The notes below the pieces were generated by a model. It was not told the origin of the DNA and ran no database searches. It was given only the letters and a program-made list of their open reading frames with translations. 64,000 nucleotides of DNA from RGIG5612 sp964528825 (lineage in GTDB: Bacteria; Bacillota; Clostridia; Lachnospirales; Lachnospiraceae): NCBI GenBank assembly GCA_964528825.1, contig CAZGVB010000002.1, forward strand, positions 30,567 through 94,566, written 5' to 3'. Of the stretch, positions 16,074 to 25,569 are shown one piece after another; within the stretch, counting starts at the first letter, position 1; each line of letters begins with the position of its first letter. The position numbers were made by a program, and so were the translations under genes.

Positions 16074-17273
16074 TCATTCTTCGATTATATTGAAGCCTGC
16101 CTCTTTTATTTTTTCTTTTATTTCGTTGATCTGCTCAAATCCTTTTGTCTCCATGCCTATCTTGAGGAAGCAGCTGGCTATAGGCATATTTGCATCGGAT
16201 TTTTCATGCTGAACAGATATAACATTTGCACCGCACCCTGCTATTATACGGCTGACCGCAACGAGCTGTCCCGGTCTGTCATCAAGTGCTATGACCAATA
16301 CGGCATTTCTTCCGCTTGTAGTGAGACCTCTTGTAATCACTCTTGAGAGTATATTTACATCTATATTGCCGCCTGACAATATACATGCGCACTTTTTTCC
16401 TTCAATAGGCAGGCTGCTGAACATGGCAGCTGCAACAGATGCCGCCCCGGCGCCCTCTGTGATGAGCTTTTGTCTTTCAAGCAGCATCAATATGGCCGCC
16501 GCTATCTCCTCTTCCTTCACCTTAACTATGTCATCCACGTTATCAAGCGCCAGCTTCAAGGTCGTCTCACCGGGAGTCTTTACCGCGATACCGTCTGCAA
16601 ATGTTGCCGCCGATCTCACAGTCATCATTTTTTTATTTTTATAACTTTCATACATGCCTGCTGCTTTTTCCGCCTGCACGCCATATACCTTGACATTGGG
16701 ATTGAGGCTTTTTATGGCAAATGAGACGCCTCCTATGAGGCCGCCGCCGCCTACAGGACAGATCACCGCATCAACATCGCTCAGATCATCAAGGATCTCA
16801 AGTCCTATCGTGCCCTGTCCTGCTATGACGCAGTCATCATCAAAAGGATGAATAAAGGTCGCTCCCGTCTCCTGCTGCAGCTCGACAGCCCTTTTCTGTG
16901 CATCATCATATGTACCATCCACAAGACAGATCTCCGCGCCGTAGCTCTTTGTTGCCTCTATCTTGCTGATCGGTGCTCCCGCCGGCATGCAAATGGTACT
17001 CTTAATGCCCATCCTCTGTGCCGCAAGGGCTACACCTTGAGCATGGTTTCCCGCACTGCATGCGATTATACCCGCATTTTTTTCTTCTTCACTCAATTGG
17101 CTTATCTTATAATAGGCCCCGCGAAGCTTGAAGCTTCCTGTTCTTTGCAGATTTTCCGTCTTCAGGTAGATATCCTTTCCCGGTATAAATCTCTCTGCAC
17201 GGATCAAGCTTGTCTTCCTTGCCACGCCCTTAAGCACATATGCTGCCTGATATATCTGATCAAGTGTTACCAT
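16074..17273 (-). CDS. ilvA: Threonine ammonia-lyase with ACT domain
   Basis: This PLP enzyme converts threonine to 2-oxobutanoate and ammonia, feeding isoleucine synthesis or threonine breakdown. RTGSFKLRGAYYKI near residues 45-58 holds the Schiff-base lysine. SAGNHAQGVA and CPVGGGGLIGG (the phosphate-binding glycine loop) follow. The last ~75 residues form one ACT-like domain (VLVIALDDRPGQLVAVSRII). At 399 residues with one ACT domain it matches the shorter, catabolic-like class common in Clostridia rather than the ~510-residue biosynthetic form. GGAGG precedes the ATG. It lies 69 bp downstream of uvrA. Confidence 0.93.
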   Translation of the reverse strand: MVTLDQIYQAAYVLKGVARKTSLIRAERFIPGKDIYLKTENLQRTGSFKLRGAYYKISQLSEEEKNAGIIACSAGNHAQGVALAAQRMGIKSTICMPAGAPISKIEATKSYGAEICLVDGTYDDAQKRAVELQQETGATFIHPFDDDCVIAGQGTIGLEILDDLSDVDAVICPVGGGGLIGGVSFAIKSLNPNVKVYGVQAEKAAGMYESYKNKKMMTVRSAATFADGIAVKTPGETTLKLALDNVDDIVKVKEEEIAAAILMLLERQKLITEGAGAASVAAAMFSSLPIEGKKCACILSGGNIDVNILSRVITRGLTTSGRNAVLVIALDDRPGQLVAVSRIIAGCGANVISVQHEKSDANMPIASCFLKIGMETKGFEQINEIKEKIKEAGFNIIEE

Positions 17274-17342
17274 AATCGTCCTCCGAGTTCTTTTCGTTTA
17301 TGTTTATCTTTTTGATTTCGTCACCGAGTAAGCGTTATATCT

Positions 17343-20246
17343 TTACGGGGTCCTTTTCAGATATTTGCGAAGATACTTTCCTGTATAGCTTACATCTGTC
17401 TCTGCTACCTGCTCGGGAGTACCCTCCGCTATCACATATCCCCCCTTGTCTCCGCCCTCAGGCCCCATATCTATGATATAGTCGGCCATCTTAATGACCT
17501 CAAGATTGTGTTCTATCACGATTACGCTGTTGCCGCCGTCTGACAGCTTACGAAGGATATCCACAAGCCTGTGTACATCTGCAAAATGCAGTCCTGTAGT
17601 CGGCTCATCGAGGATATACATCGTTCTGCCCGTATGCTTGCGGCTCAGCTCCGTGGCTAGCTTAATTCTCTGTGCCTCACCTCCGGACAGAGTTGTGGAG
17701 CTTTGTCCCAGCTTTATGTATGATAGACCGACATCGTTGAGAGTCTTTATCTTATTGTAGATCTTTGGTACGTTTTTAAAGAATTCAAGTGCCTCACCGG
17801 CTGTCATATCAAGTACATCATATATATTTTTTCCGTGATATTTCACTTCAAGAGTTTCCCGGTTGTAGCGCTTGCCTCTGCAGCTTTCGCATTTTACATA
17901 TACATCCGACATAAAATGCATCTCTATCTTTATGATGCCGTCTCCCGCACAGCTCTCGCATCTGCCGCCCTTGATATTGAAGCTGAATCTGCCCCTTCCG
18001 TATCCTTTGGCCTTTGCATCGGGTGTCTCGGCGAAAAGCTCGCGTATAAGATCAAATACACCTGTATATGTTGCCGGATTGGATCTCGGTGTTCTTCCTA
18101 TAGGACTTTGATCTATCACTATGACCTTGTCAAGCTGCTCTGTTCCTATGATCCTTTTATGCTTTCCGGGCACTGTATGTGCCCTGTTAAGAGTCCTTGC
18201 AAGAGATTTGCTGAGTATCTCATTTACAAGAGAGGACTTGCCTGAGCCCGAGACGCCCGTGACAGCACACATTACTCCAAGCGGGAATCTGACATTTATG
18301 TTTTTCAGATTGTTCTCTGCTGCGCCCTTAACCTCTATCCATCCCTTTGGCTCACGTCTCTCTTCGGGAAGCATTATGGCTCTCCTGCCGCTCAGGTAGT
18401 CGCCCGTCAAAGACCTGCTGCATCTCATGATATCCTCAGCGCTGCCGCATGCGACGACCTCACCTCCGCACGAGCCCGCCCCCGGGCCTATATCTACGAC
18501 ATAATCTGCCTGTCTTATGGTGTCCTCATCGTGCTCTACTACTATAAGTGTATTACCGAGATCTCTGAGTGTCTTTAACGTGGCAAGCAATCTGTCATTA
18601 TCTCTTTGATGCAGTCCTATGCTGGGCTCATCAAGCACATACAGCACTCCCGTAAGTCCGGAACCGATCTGAGTTGCAAGTCTGATTCTCTGCGCCTCAC
18701 CTCCGGAGAGAGATGCCGCATATCTTGTGAGTGTGAGATAATCCAATCCGACATTTTCAAGAAAGCCGAGCCTTGCCTTTATCTCCTTTAATATCGGAGC
18801 TGCGATCTCATTTTTCATCTCGCCGAGATTAAGCCTCTCAAAAAACTTCCTGCTCTGCACGACGGTCATCGCAGAAACCTCATGAATATTCTTTTCTCCC
18901 ACTGTCACGGCCAGGCTTTCCTTCTTAAGCCTCATTCCCTTGCATTCCTCACAGGGACTTATTCTCATATACTCCTCATACATGCTCTTCATGCCGTCCG
19001 ACGGACATTCCCTGTAGCGCTTCGCGACATTTTTCAATATTCCTTCAAATTCTATCGGATATATGCCGTGACTGCCCGATCTGCCGGTATATTTGACAAG
19101 CACCTTTCTTGATCCGGTACCGTACATCAGCATATCTCTGACCTTTTTCGGCAGCTTGCCATAAGGCGTATCAAGATCAAAATCAAACTCCTGCGCCAAT
19201 GCCTTAAGAAGGCAATTGGTAAAGCTCCCCTCCTTAGTGCTGCTCTGCCATCCCGGGACGGCTATCGCGCCTTCATTTATTGATAATGTCTTGTCCGGGA
19301 CGATAAGCTCCGGATCAAATTCCATCTTATATCCCAGACCGGAACATACAGGACAGGCACCGAACGGATTATTAAACGAAAAATTTCTCGGTTCTATCTC
19401 TGAGATACTTATCCCGCAATCGGGACAGCTGAAGCTGCTCGAGAAATGCATTTCATTGTCGGTATTTGCATATTTCAATATCGGTGCGGGAGTCTCGCTG
19501 CCGTCATTTTCCGGCAGTGATATTATCTGTACTGTCATAAGCCCGTCGGCCATCTTCAGGACCGTTTCCATGGAGTCAGTCATTCTGGGCTCAAGTCCCT
19601 CTTTTATGATAAGCCTGTCTACTATGATATCTATGTCATGCTTTATATTCTTATCAAGCTTTATCTCTTCATCAAGCTCATATATGCTGCCGTCTATGCG
19701 CGCACGTACATATCCCGACCTGCGGGCGGATTCTATGACCTTTGCATGCTCGCCCTTGCGTCCTCTTACTATCGGTGCAAGCAGCTGAAGTCTCGTTCCC
19801 TGCGGAAGCTTCATGACGGCCTCCACCATCTGGTCCACGCTTTGGCGAAGTATCTCTCTGCCGCAATTCGGGCAATGCGGTATGCCCGCTCTCGCGTAGA
19901 GCAGCCTCAGATAATCATGTATCTCCGTTACTGTACCTACGGTAGACCTCGGATTGCGGTTGGTAGATTTTTGATCTATTGATATCGCCGGCGAAAGGCC
20001 TTCTATACGCTCGACCTTAGGCTTATCCATTTGCCCCAGAAACTGACGTGCATAGGATGAGAGTGATTCCATGTAACGTCTTTGACATTCCGCATATATC
20101 GTGTCAAAAGCGAGCGAGGATTTGCCCGATCCCGAAAGGCCGGTAAATACGACCATTTCCCCGCGCGGGATATCAAGGTCGATATTTTTCAGATTATTTT
20201 CCGAGGCGCCGCGTATTTTTATGAATTTTTGTTCCTGTTTGGCCAT
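17343..20246 (-). CDS. uvrA: Excinuclease ABC subunit A
   Basis: UvrA scans DNA for bulky lesions and loads UvrB in nucleotide excision repair. The 967-residue protein shows FTGLSGSGKSSLAFDT (Walker A of the first ATPase) and VTGVSGSGKSSLVNEI (second). It also has two ABC signatures (LSGGEAQRIRLATQIG, LSGGEAQRIKLATELS) and zinc-finger CxxC pairs (CPNCGREIL; CESCAGDG with CESCRGKRY). The start is taken at ATG 20246, with GGGAG 7 bases upstream, not the TTG one codon earlier. uvrB lies 774 bp upstream on the same strand with one small gene between. No obvious LexA box was found. Confidence 0.97.
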   Translation of the reverse strand: MAKQEQKFIKIRGASENNLKNIDLDIPRGEMVVFTGLSGSGKSSLAFDTIYAECQRRYMESLSSYARQFLGQMDKPKVERIEGLSPAISIDQKSTNRNPRSTVGTVTEIHDYLRLLYARAGIPHCPNCGREILRQSVDQMVEAVMKLPQGTRLQLLAPIVRGRKGEHAKVIESARRSGYVRARIDGSIYELDEEIKLDKNIKHDIDIIVDRLIIKEGLEPRMTDSMETVLKMADGLMTVQIISLPENDGSETPAPILKYANTDNEMHFSSSFSCPDCGISISEIEPRNFSFNNPFGACPVCSGLGYKMEFDPELIVPDKTLSINEGAIAVPGWQSSTKEGSFTNCLLKALAQEFDFDLDTPYGKLPKKVRDMLMYGTGSRKVLVKYTGRSGSHGIYPIEFEGILKNVAKRYRECPSDGMKSMYEEYMRISPCEECKGMRLKKESLAVTVGEKNIHEVSAMTVVQSRKFFERLNLGEMKNEIAAPILKEIKARLGFLENVGLDYLTLTRYAASLSGGEAQRIRLATQIGSGLTGVLYVLDEPSIGLHQRDNDRLLATLKTLRDLGNTLIVVEHDEDTIRQADYVVDIGPGAGSCGGEVVACGSAEDIMRCSRSLTGDYLSGRRAIMLPEERREPKGWIEVKGAAENNLKNINVRFPLGVMCAVTGVSGSGKSSLVNEILSKSLARTLNRAHTVPGKHKRIIGTEQLDKVIVIDQSPIGRTPRSNPATYTGVFDLIRELFAETPDAKAKGYGRGRFSFNIKGGRCESCAGDGIIKIEMHFMSDVYVKCESCRGKRYNRETLEVKYHGKNIYDVLDMTAGEALEFFKNVPKIYNKIKTLNDVGLSYIKLGQSSTTLSGGEAQRIKLATELSRKHTGRTMYILDEPTTGLHFADVHRLVDILRKLSDGGNSVIVIEHNLEVIKMADYIIDMGPEGGDKGGYVIAEGTPEQVAETDVSYTGKYLRKYLKRTP

Positions 20247-20310
20247 CAATAAACTCCCTAAGGCTCAGATATCAAGAATGTATCTGCCGCAATATAGCCT
20301 TATATAACTT

Positions 20311-20342
20311 GGCATCTGTTTCCCTTACGGGAAGCAGATGCC
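20311..20342. terminator. Hairpin between the 131-residue gene and uvrA
   Basis: GGCATCTG-T-TTCCC pairs with GGGAA-G-CAGATGCC around TTAC. It lies 47 bp past the stop of the small gene; the T tract is weak on the minus strand. Confidence 0.55.
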
Positions 20343-20388
20343 ATTTATCATCTTTCTTTATGCCTGCGATCTGAGACTTTTGGAGGAC

Positions 20389-20784
20389 TTACTTGTTCAG
20401 ATAACTTCCGATCTCATTAAGTATCGACGCATCATCATGAGTCACTTTTCTTACAGCTCTTGAGAGCTCTACTATCCTATTGACAAAGCTCGGCATCTTG
20501 TAGAGTTCCTTGGGGCATCTTGCCACTTCCTGGTTGGAATCTACTACCCATACAAAATATAATGATTTAAAATGCTGAAAATGTGCCTCTACGCCCTCTG
20601 CTATCTCTGCTGCAAAATGATAATCTTCATGAGCCGTGGTAAGCGGTATCTCACTTCCTGCCGGAACATCTACATCATCATTGACAGGCCGTCTCATCCA
20701 TGTAATATTTCCGTTCACTGTATCCTGCGTAAGCTTTACCAGCAGGGAAGTGGCCATCTCATCGCTGAGTTCATGCTTTTTCAT
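20389..20784 (-). CDS. Conserved-looking hypothetical protein between uvrB and uvrA
   Basis: A 131-residue cytoplasmic protein with no recognised domain. The first 30 residues are helical (KKHELSDEMATSLLVKLTQDT). A mixed region contains NITWMRRPVND and FKSLYFVWVVDSNQEV, and the C-terminus is helical and basic. The strong AAGGAG ribosome site supports translation. It follows uvrB by 235 bp and precedes uvrA, but the hairpin between it and uvrA argues against a tight link to repair. The FVWVVD strand and helices could suggest a small alpha/beta domain; that is only a guess. Confidence 0.75.
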   Translation of the reverse strand: MKKHELSDEMATSLLVKLTQDTVNGNITWMRRPVNDDVDVPAGSEIPLTTAHEDYHFAAEIAEGVEAHFQHFKSLYFVWVVDSNQEVARCPKELYKMPSFVNRIVELSRAVRKVTHDDASILNEIGSYLNK

Positions 20785-21019
20785 ATTATTTCTCCTTTTC
20801 GGTCTTTCCTTTGCCCATAGAATGTCCGTATTTCGGTTTCTCTTGCGGGCATTTCATACTTCCCTGATCTTCCCATTTGGCAAAATATTCCTTAAGCTAC
20901 ATGGTACAATCCTAGTTTCCATTATATTAGTTTAATACAATAACTGCAAGCCAAAGATTTTCGACTTCGCGCCTCGGACTATGTGCAATTTGTTGTTATT
21001 TTTATATTATTTTTGGTAA

Positions 21020-22999
21020 TTATGACAAGTGCTTTTGCAATTCAAACATCTGATCCCTAAGATTTGCGGCAGTCTCGAAATCAAGCTCCGTCGCTGCCTT
21101 TTCCATTTGTTTTCTTATCTTTGCGATAAGTCTTTGCAGCTCTTTTGCGGACATAGATTCGGGATCCTTTTCAAGCTTGTTTGCGGTCTGTACTGCCTCC
21201 TTTGTAACACTTATCAGATCACGTACCGCCTTCTTGATGGTCTCGGGCTTTATGCCATGCTCCTCATTATATGCCTGCTGGATCTTTCGTCTCCTGTTCG
21301 TCTCATTTATGGCCGCCCGCATTGAATCCGTAATATTGTCGGCATACATTATTACATGCCCGTTTGCGTTTCGTGATGCCCGCCCTATGGTCTGCACAAG
21401 ACTTGTCTCACTCCTCAAAAAGCCCTCTTTATCGGCATCAAGTATAGCTACCAAAGAAATCTCCGGTATATCAAGACCCTCTCTGAGCAGATTTATACCG
21501 ACAAGCACATCGAACATATCAAGCCTCATGTCCCTTATGATCTCGGTCCTCTCCAGAGCTGCTATATCCGAATGCAGATATCTGACTCTTACATCTGCCT
21601 GTCTGAGATAATCTGTAAGATTCTCCGCCATCTTTTTTGTAAGTGTGGTGACAAGCACCTTCCCTCCCGACGATGTTTCCTTATTTATCTCCGTTAAGAG
21701 ATCGTCGATCTGTCCCTCTACCGGTCTGACTGATATCTCTGGATCGAGAAGTCCTGTAGGCCTTATTATCTGCTCGCTCCTTAACAGCTCATGTTCCGAC
21801 TCATATTTCCCGGGAGTTGCAGATACAAAAAGCATCTGATCGATCTTACCCTCAAACTCACCGAAGTTAAGAGGTCTGTTATCAAGCGCCGACGGCAGTC
21901 TGAAGCCGAAATTGACAAGAGTCTGCTTTCTGGAACGATCGCCCGCATACATTGCACCTATCTGAGGTATAGTCATATGAGACTCATCTACGATGATCAA
22001 AAAATCGTCCTTAAAGAAATCAATAAGTGTTCCCGGTGCCTCTCCCGGCTTTAGCCTGTTCAGGTGCCGCGTATAATTTTCTATGCCGGAGCAAGTCCCC
22101 GTCTCCCGCATCATTTCTATATCGAAATTGGTCCTCTCCCATATACGCTGAGCCTCAAGCAGCTTGTCCTGATTTTTTAATTGCTCATACCTTTTGGCAA
22201 GCTCTGCCTCTATGTCAACAAGGGCCTCTTCCATGCGTTCCTTCGGTATGACATAATACGAGGCGGGCAATATAGCCGCATGCTCGAGTCTTGCCTTGAC
22301 CTCTCCTGTCAAAGCATCGATCTGCGTAATACGATCGATCTCATCGCCAAAGAACTCTATCCTGACGGCATCCTTTTCCGTAAGAGCGGGCAATATCTCG
22401 ATGACATCTCCTCTTACACGGAAGGTGCCTCTCTTGAAGTCTATATCGTTCCTGTCATAATGAATATCTATAAGCTCTCTTATGACCTCATCACGATCCT
22501 TTTGCATGCCGGGTCTTAAAGAAACACACATATGGGCATATTCCTCAGGATCGCCTATTCCGTAAATACATGATACCGATGCAACAACTATGACATCCCT
22601 TCTCTCTACCAATGATGTGGTCGCCGAATGCCTCAGCCTGTCGATCTCGTCATTTATTGACGCATCCTTTTCTATATATGTATCCGTTGACGGCACATAT
22701 GCCTCCGGCTGATAATAATCATAATATGAGACATAATATTCGACGGCATTTTCCGGGAAGAACTCCTTGAATTCACTGTAAAGCTGAGCTGCGAGCGTCT
22801 TGTTGTGCGCTATGACGAGTGTAGGCCTGTTCAGCTGTTCTATGATATTGGCCATTGTAAATGTCTTGCCGGACCCGGTAACACCAAGTAATGTCTCAAA
22901 TTGATTTCCTGCCCTGAATCCCTCAACAAGCTCTTCAATGGCACGCGGTTGGTCTCCCGTAGGCTTGTATTGTGAGACTAATTTAAATCTGTCGGCCAT
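21020..22999 (-). CDS. uvrB: Excinuclease ABC subunit B
   Basis: UvrB is the helicase-like damage-verifying subunit of nucleotide excision repair. FKLVSQYKPTGDQP opens the protein, and LLGVTGSGKTFTMAN is Walker A. YYDYYQPEAYVP lies in the beta-hairpin region that clamps DNA, and DESHMT gives the DEXH-type box. A C-terminal UVR domain (AKIRKQMEKAATELDFETAANLRDQMF) contacts UvrC. The start at 22999 (MADRFKL) has GGAGG 10 bases upstream; a TTG three codons earlier would leave almost no spacer. The 659-residue length is normal. Confidence 0.97.
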   Translation of the reverse strand: MADRFKLVSQYKPTGDQPRAIEELVEGFRAGNQFETLLGVTGSGKTFTMANIIEQLNRPTLVIAHNKTLAAQLYSEFKEFFPENAVEYYVSYYDYYQPEAYVPSTDTYIEKDASINDEIDRLRHSATTSLVERRDVIVVASVSCIYGIGDPEEYAHMCVSLRPGMQKDRDEVIRELIDIHYDRNDIDFKRGTFRVRGDVIEILPALTEKDAVRIEFFGDEIDRITQIDALTGEVKARLEHAAILPASYYVIPKERMEEALVDIEAELAKRYEQLKNQDKLLEAQRIWERTNFDIEMMRETGTCSGIENYTRHLNRLKPGEAPGTLIDFFKDDFLIIVDESHMTIPQIGAMYAGDRSRKQTLVNFGFRLPSALDNRPLNFGEFEGKIDQMLFVSATPGKYESEHELLRSEQIIRPTGLLDPEISVRPVEGQIDDLLTEINKETSSGGKVLVTTLTKKMAENLTDYLRQADVRVRYLHSDIAALERTEIIRDMRLDMFDVLVGINLLREGLDIPEISLVAILDADKEGFLRSETSLVQTIGRASRNANGHVIMYADNITDSMRAAINETNRRRKIQQAYNEEHGIKPETIKKAVRDLISVTKEAVQTANKLEKDPESMSAKELQRLIAKIRKQMEKAATELDFETAANLRDQMFELQKHLS

Positions 23000-23054
23000 T
23001 TTTCTCAATCCTCCATATGGGCATGTATCTATTCACGTTTCCATATATTTAAAG

Positions 23055-23092
23055 TGCCGCACAGGATATAGATATACATATCCTATGCGGCA
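23055..23092 (-). terminator. Hairpin after ftsH
   Basis: TGCCGCACAGGATAT pairs with ATATCCTATGCGGCA. The single mismatch becomes a G-U pair only in minus-strand RNA, consistent with a role after ftsH. The T tract is weak. Confidence 0.55.
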
Positions 23093-23148
23093 TAAAATGA
23101 CAAATCTTCGGTATATCACGACTGTCTTAAGTCATGAGTCTCTTGATA

Positions 23149-25026
23149 TCACAGCTCGGGTATCGTCTCCTCCGGTGTGTCGGTTGATGCCGGTATCTCA
23201 AAGAGAGACTCGAATTCATCCTGCATGATCTTTTCCTTTTCAAGAAGTCGCTGTGCGCATTCCTCGAGTACGTTCATGTTGGCGACTATCAGTTCCTTTG
23301 CCTCCTTGTAGCACTTGTCCATGATCTCGCGGACTTCCTCGTCTATCTGTGCCGCTACATTTTCCGAATAAGGCTTTGCCTGTCCCCAATCGCGGCCGAT
23401 AAATACCTCATCGCTGTCCGATGACGAATAATCTATCGGTCCGAGCTTCTCACTCATACCATATTTTGTAACCATAGATCTTGCGATCGATGTAGCCTGT
23501 TTGATATCCTGGCTCGCGCCTGTTGTGATATCATCGAATATCAATTCCTCTGCTATACGTCCGCCGAAGGAAACCTTGATATTCTCAAGCATCTTTTCTT
23601 TAGAATTGAACATCTCATCCTTTTCCGGAAGGGGCATCGTATATCCGCCTGCCATACCTGTAGGTATGATGGATACCATATGTACAGGACCTACCTCAGG
23701 GAGCAGATGGAATAATATCGCATGTCCGGATTCGTGGTATGCAGTTATCCTTCTTTCCTTTTCCGATACAAGACGGCTCTTCTTCTCTGTTCCTATGCCG
23801 ACCTTGATAAATGCCTTATCTATATCCTCCTGCTTGATATATGCTCTGCCTGCACCTGCGGCATTGATAGCTGCCTCGTTCAGTAGGTTTTCAAGGTCTG
23901 CTCCCGAAAAGCCTACCGTAGTCCTTGCGACATTCTGCAGATCCACATCTTCTGCGAGCGGCTTATTGCGTGCATGAACCTTGAGTATCTCCTCACGTCC
24001 CTTTACGTCAGGCTTTCCTACATAGACCTTTCTGTCAAATCTGCCCGGTCTGAGGATCGCAGGATCCAATATATCTACACGGTTTGTTGCAGCCATGACG
24101 ATGATTCCCTCATTAACGCCGAAGCCGTCCATCTCTACAAGTATCTGGTTGAGAGTCTGTTCTCTCTCGTCGTGTCCGCCGCCGAGGCCTGATCCTCTGC
24201 GTCTTGCTACCGCATCGATCTCATCTATAAATATGATACAAGGCGCGTTTTTCTTTGCCTCACCGAACAGATCTCTTACTCTGGATGCTCCTACGCCTAC
24301 GAACATCTCAACAAAGTCGGATCCCGAGATATGAAAGAACGGCACACCGGCCTCTCCGCTTGTTGCTCTGGCAAGAAGCGTTTTTCCTGTTCCGGGAGGT
24401 CCGACGAGCAATATACCCTTAGGTATGCGGGCCCCGACCCTTGTATATTTTTGAGGATTCTTCAGAAATGCAACAACCTCCTCAAGCTGTTCCTTTTCCT
24501 CATGCAGACCGGCAACATCATTGAATGTTGTCTTGTTCTTCTTGGAATCAACAGCCTTCGCACGTGTCTTTCCGAAGTTCATCACATTGCCGCTTCCGCC
24601 GCCCTGTCTGTTTGCTACGAATGCGAATAATATAAACATCATCGCCAGCATTATGAGCATCGGAAGAATAGTAGCAGTGAAGAAATTCTCTCTTGTCACA
24701 TCCTTCAATGTATAGACCTGATCCTCGGATTGAAGCAGATCCGCCATTTCGGCAACATCCGGAACATACAGCACCTTCTCGGAATCATCCTTGAACGTGA
24801 TCGTAAGAACTCCTGTCGGTACCTCGTTGTTCTGGTTTATCACAAGATCCTTTATATAATCCGGATCCTTCTTATCGGCTGCAAGATCTTCGATAAATTC
24901 ATTATATGTATAATCGTCATCAACTCTTCCGGAGCTTGTCATAGCATAAACAACAGCAAATATAGCTGCTATTATCAATATGTATACTATCAGGCTCCTC
25001 ACCATATTGCCCTTGTTGTTGTTCAT
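23149..25026 (-). CDS. ftsH: ATP-dependent zinc metalloprotease FtsH
   Basis: FtsH is a membrane-anchored AAA+ protease that removes damaged membrane proteins and regulators. The 625-residue chain has an N-terminal membrane helix (residues about 10-29), an extracytoplasmic domain and a second helix near 105-125. GPPGTGKTLLARAT is Walker A, IIFIDEIDAV Walker B and RPGRFDRKV the second region of homology. HESGH is the zinc-binding catalytic motif. A C-terminal helical tail follows. AAAGGT precedes the ATG. It follows hpt by 24 bp on the same strand, the usual tilS-hpt-ftsH order in Firmicutes. Confidence 0.97.
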   Translation of the reverse strand: MNNNKGNMVRSLIVYILIIAAIFAVVYAMTSSGRVDDDYTYNEFIEDLAADKKDPDYIKDLVINQNNEVPTGVLTITFKDDSEKVLYVPDVAEMADLLQSEDQVYTLKDVTRENFFTATILPMLIMLAMMFILFAFVANRQGGGSGNVMNFGKTRAKAVDSKKNKTTFNDVAGLHEEKEQLEEVVAFLKNPQKYTRVGARIPKGILLVGPPGTGKTLLARATSGEAGVPFFHISGSDFVEMFVGVGASRVRDLFGEAKKNAPCIIFIDEIDAVARRRGSGLGGGHDEREQTLNQILVEMDGFGVNEGIIVMAATNRVDILDPAILRPGRFDRKVYVGKPDVKGREEILKVHARNKPLAEDVDLQNVARTTVGFSGADLENLLNEAAINAAGAGRAYIKQEDIDKAFIKVGIGTEKKSRLVSEKERRITAYHESGHAILFHLLPEVGPVHMVSIIPTGMAGGYTMPLPEKDEMFNSKEKMLENIKVSFGGRIAEELIFDDITTGASQDIKQATSIARSMVTKYGMSEKLGPIDYSSSDSDEVFIGRDWGQAKPYSENVAAQIDEEVREIMDKCYKEAKELIVANMNVLEECAQRLLEKEKIMQDEFESLFEIPASTDTPEETIPEL

Positions 25027-25050
25027 TTTGTACCTTTCGAATATATAAAA

Positions 25051-25569
25051 TTAAGCAGTCACCACACCTATAAAAGGCAGGTCTCTGTATTTTTGATCGT
25101 AATCCAGGCCCCATCCTACTACAAAAGCATCCGGGATGCGAAAGCCGACATAGTCAGCCTCGAAATCATTTACACGTCTGTCGGGCTTGTCAAGCAATGT
25201 GACCACCTCAACACCGTCCGGCTCCTGTGAGCTGATCATGTCTTTTATGATCTTTAATGTTCTTCCTGTATCTACTATATCCTCAACTATGATGACTTCC
25301 TTGCCCTCAAGCGGACGGTCTATGTCCCTTGTTATCTTCACTTCACCGCAAGACTCGGTCCCTGCGCCGTAGCTTTCGGCTGCCATAAAGGCTATTTCCA
25401 CAGGTATTGACATCTCCTGTGCGAGTGCCGTCATAAAGAATGCACATCCGTTTAATATTCCGACAAGAAGTACGTCCTTATCTTTATACTTTTCACTTAA
25501 GACTGCCGCGAGCTCTCTTATGCGTGCCCGTACGTCCCTCTCTTCAATCAATACTTCTATCTCGTTCAT
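25051..25569 (-). CDS. hpt: Hypoxanthine phosphoribosyltransferase
   Basis: This purine salvage enzyme joins hypoxanthine or guanine to PRPP to form IMP or GMP. The PRPP-binding loop VIIVEDIVDTGRTL lies near residues 93-106; VLLVGILNGCAFFMTAL and a C-terminal DYVGFRIPDAFVVGWGLDY are typical. It is 172 residues, normal for bacterial HPRT. The start overlaps the end of tilS by 26 bases, with GGAGGAG just upstream, so the two genes are translated in close succession. Confidence 0.96.
   Translation of the reverse strand: MNEIEVLIEERDVRARIRELAAVLSEKYKDKDVLLVGILNGCAFFMTALAQEMSIPVEIAFMAAESYGAGTESCGEVKITRDIDRPLEGKEVIIVEDIVDTGRTLKIIKDMISSQEPDGVEVVTLLDKPDRRVNDFEADYVGFRIPDAFVVGWGLDYDQKYRDLPFIGVVTA

Noticed and set aside
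20246..23060. LexA-type operators for uvrA or uvrB
   Set aside because: No GAAC-N4-GTTC type dyad was seen upstream of either gene.
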